From NCBI GenBank assembly GCA_014799485.1, contig JAAVHY010000021.1, positions 1 through 12,146 on the forward strand: a stretch of DNA of 12,146 nt, written 5' to 3'. This document shows, one piece after another, positions 12,004 through 12,146 of this stretch. How positions within the stretch are numbered: position 1 is the stretch's first letter; each line of letters opens with the position of its first letter. The translations under genes were made by a program, and so were the position numbers. Under the pieces are notes generated by a model. The model did not search any database, was not told the DNA's origin, and saw nothing but the letters and a program-made list of their open reading frames with translations. The DNA comes from Clostridiales bacterium. GTDB taxonomy: Bacteria; Bacillota_A; Clostridia; Oscillospirales; Oscillospiraceae.

Positions 12004-12146
12004 CAAACCGTCCCTCCTTCCAGGGCAATGGCGTGGCAGATGCCGGGGATGGACTCCCCCTGCATGGTGGCGGTGGGGGAGTGGAGCGCCCCGGTGGGGC
12101 AGAACAGGATCCGCTTCCACCGCCCCGCCAGCAGCCCCGGCAGCAG
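12003..12146 (-). CDS. spoVAD: Stage V sporulation protein AD (SpoVAD), 3' end only
   Basis: Reading the minus strand from the right edge gives 47 codons and a stop (TGA at 12003-12005). The translation shows RILFCPTGALHSPTA, then MQGESIPGICHAIALEGGTV. The TGAL.SPT block and the GE.IPGI.HA(I/V)A(L/I)E ending are the conserved C-terminus of SpoVAD, the thiolase-fold, DPA-binding subunit of the SpoVA complex. The gene is cut by the window edge, so most of it is missing. The reading frame is intact in the visible part and overlaps the spoVAE start. Confidence 0.9.
   Translation of the reverse strand: MLPGLLAGRWKRILFCPTGALHSPTATMQGESIPGICHAIALEGGTV

Overview
The window looks like a chromosomal segment of a GC-rich, endospore-forming member of the Bacillota, most likely the Oscillospiraceae/Ruminococcaceae (the Flavonifractor/Lawsonibacter neighbourhood). 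This is inferred from spoVAD-spoVAE, the YloU-YloV (Asp23-FakA) pair, compact sigma/anti-sigma cassettes, strong AGGAGG ribosome binding sites, very GC-rich third codon positions, and a clostridial-type HPr. I see no phage, insertion sequence, CRISPR array, tRNA or rRNA gene. The longest stretch without a gene is about 207 nt (3435-3641).

Layout, left to right. (1) htpG (Hsp90), closed by a strong terminator. (2) A first sigma-70-family (ECF-like) factor with an overlapping single-pass membrane protein, probably its anti-sigma factor or sensor. (3) A well-formed promoter driving an Asp23/Gls24 (YloU-type) protein and a DAK2/FakA-type fatty acid kinase subunit. (4) A tightly packed six-gene operon from 5917 to 8120. 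It begins with a small Xre-type HTH regulator behind a near-consensus promoter that carries repeated TGTAAA operator-like sites. Two small membrane proteins, an RluA-family pseudouridine synthase, another small membrane protein and a DUF6440-like protein follow. (5) A second cassette, paralogous to the first: sigma factor plus membrane partner. The outer domain of this partner resembles the prodomain of alpha-lytic/streptogrisin-type proteases. (6) A rhomboid intramembrane protease behind its own promoter, which is entangled with a terminator hairpin. (7) A monocistronic HPr-like protein that keeps His15 but has Lys at the usual Ser46 position. (8) On the minus strand, a YbaK/EbsC-type aminoacyl-tRNA deacylase with its own promoter, then spoVAE and the 3' end of spoVAD, which runs off the right edge.

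How the parts may work together. The two sigma/anti-sigma pairs are probably envelope-signal switches, each a translationally coupled two-gene unit. A rhomboid protease beside the second pair suggests, without proving, regulated proteolysis of the membrane partner. The HTH operon looks self-repressed. It places an RNA-modification enzyme among membrane proteins of unknown role, all likely under the HTH protein. The remaining genes (htpG, FakA, HPr, YbaK, SpoVA) are core functions. The most interesting points are the prodomain-like sensor next to a rhomboid, the operator-rich HTH promoter and its mixed operon, and the substituted residues in HPr and FakA.
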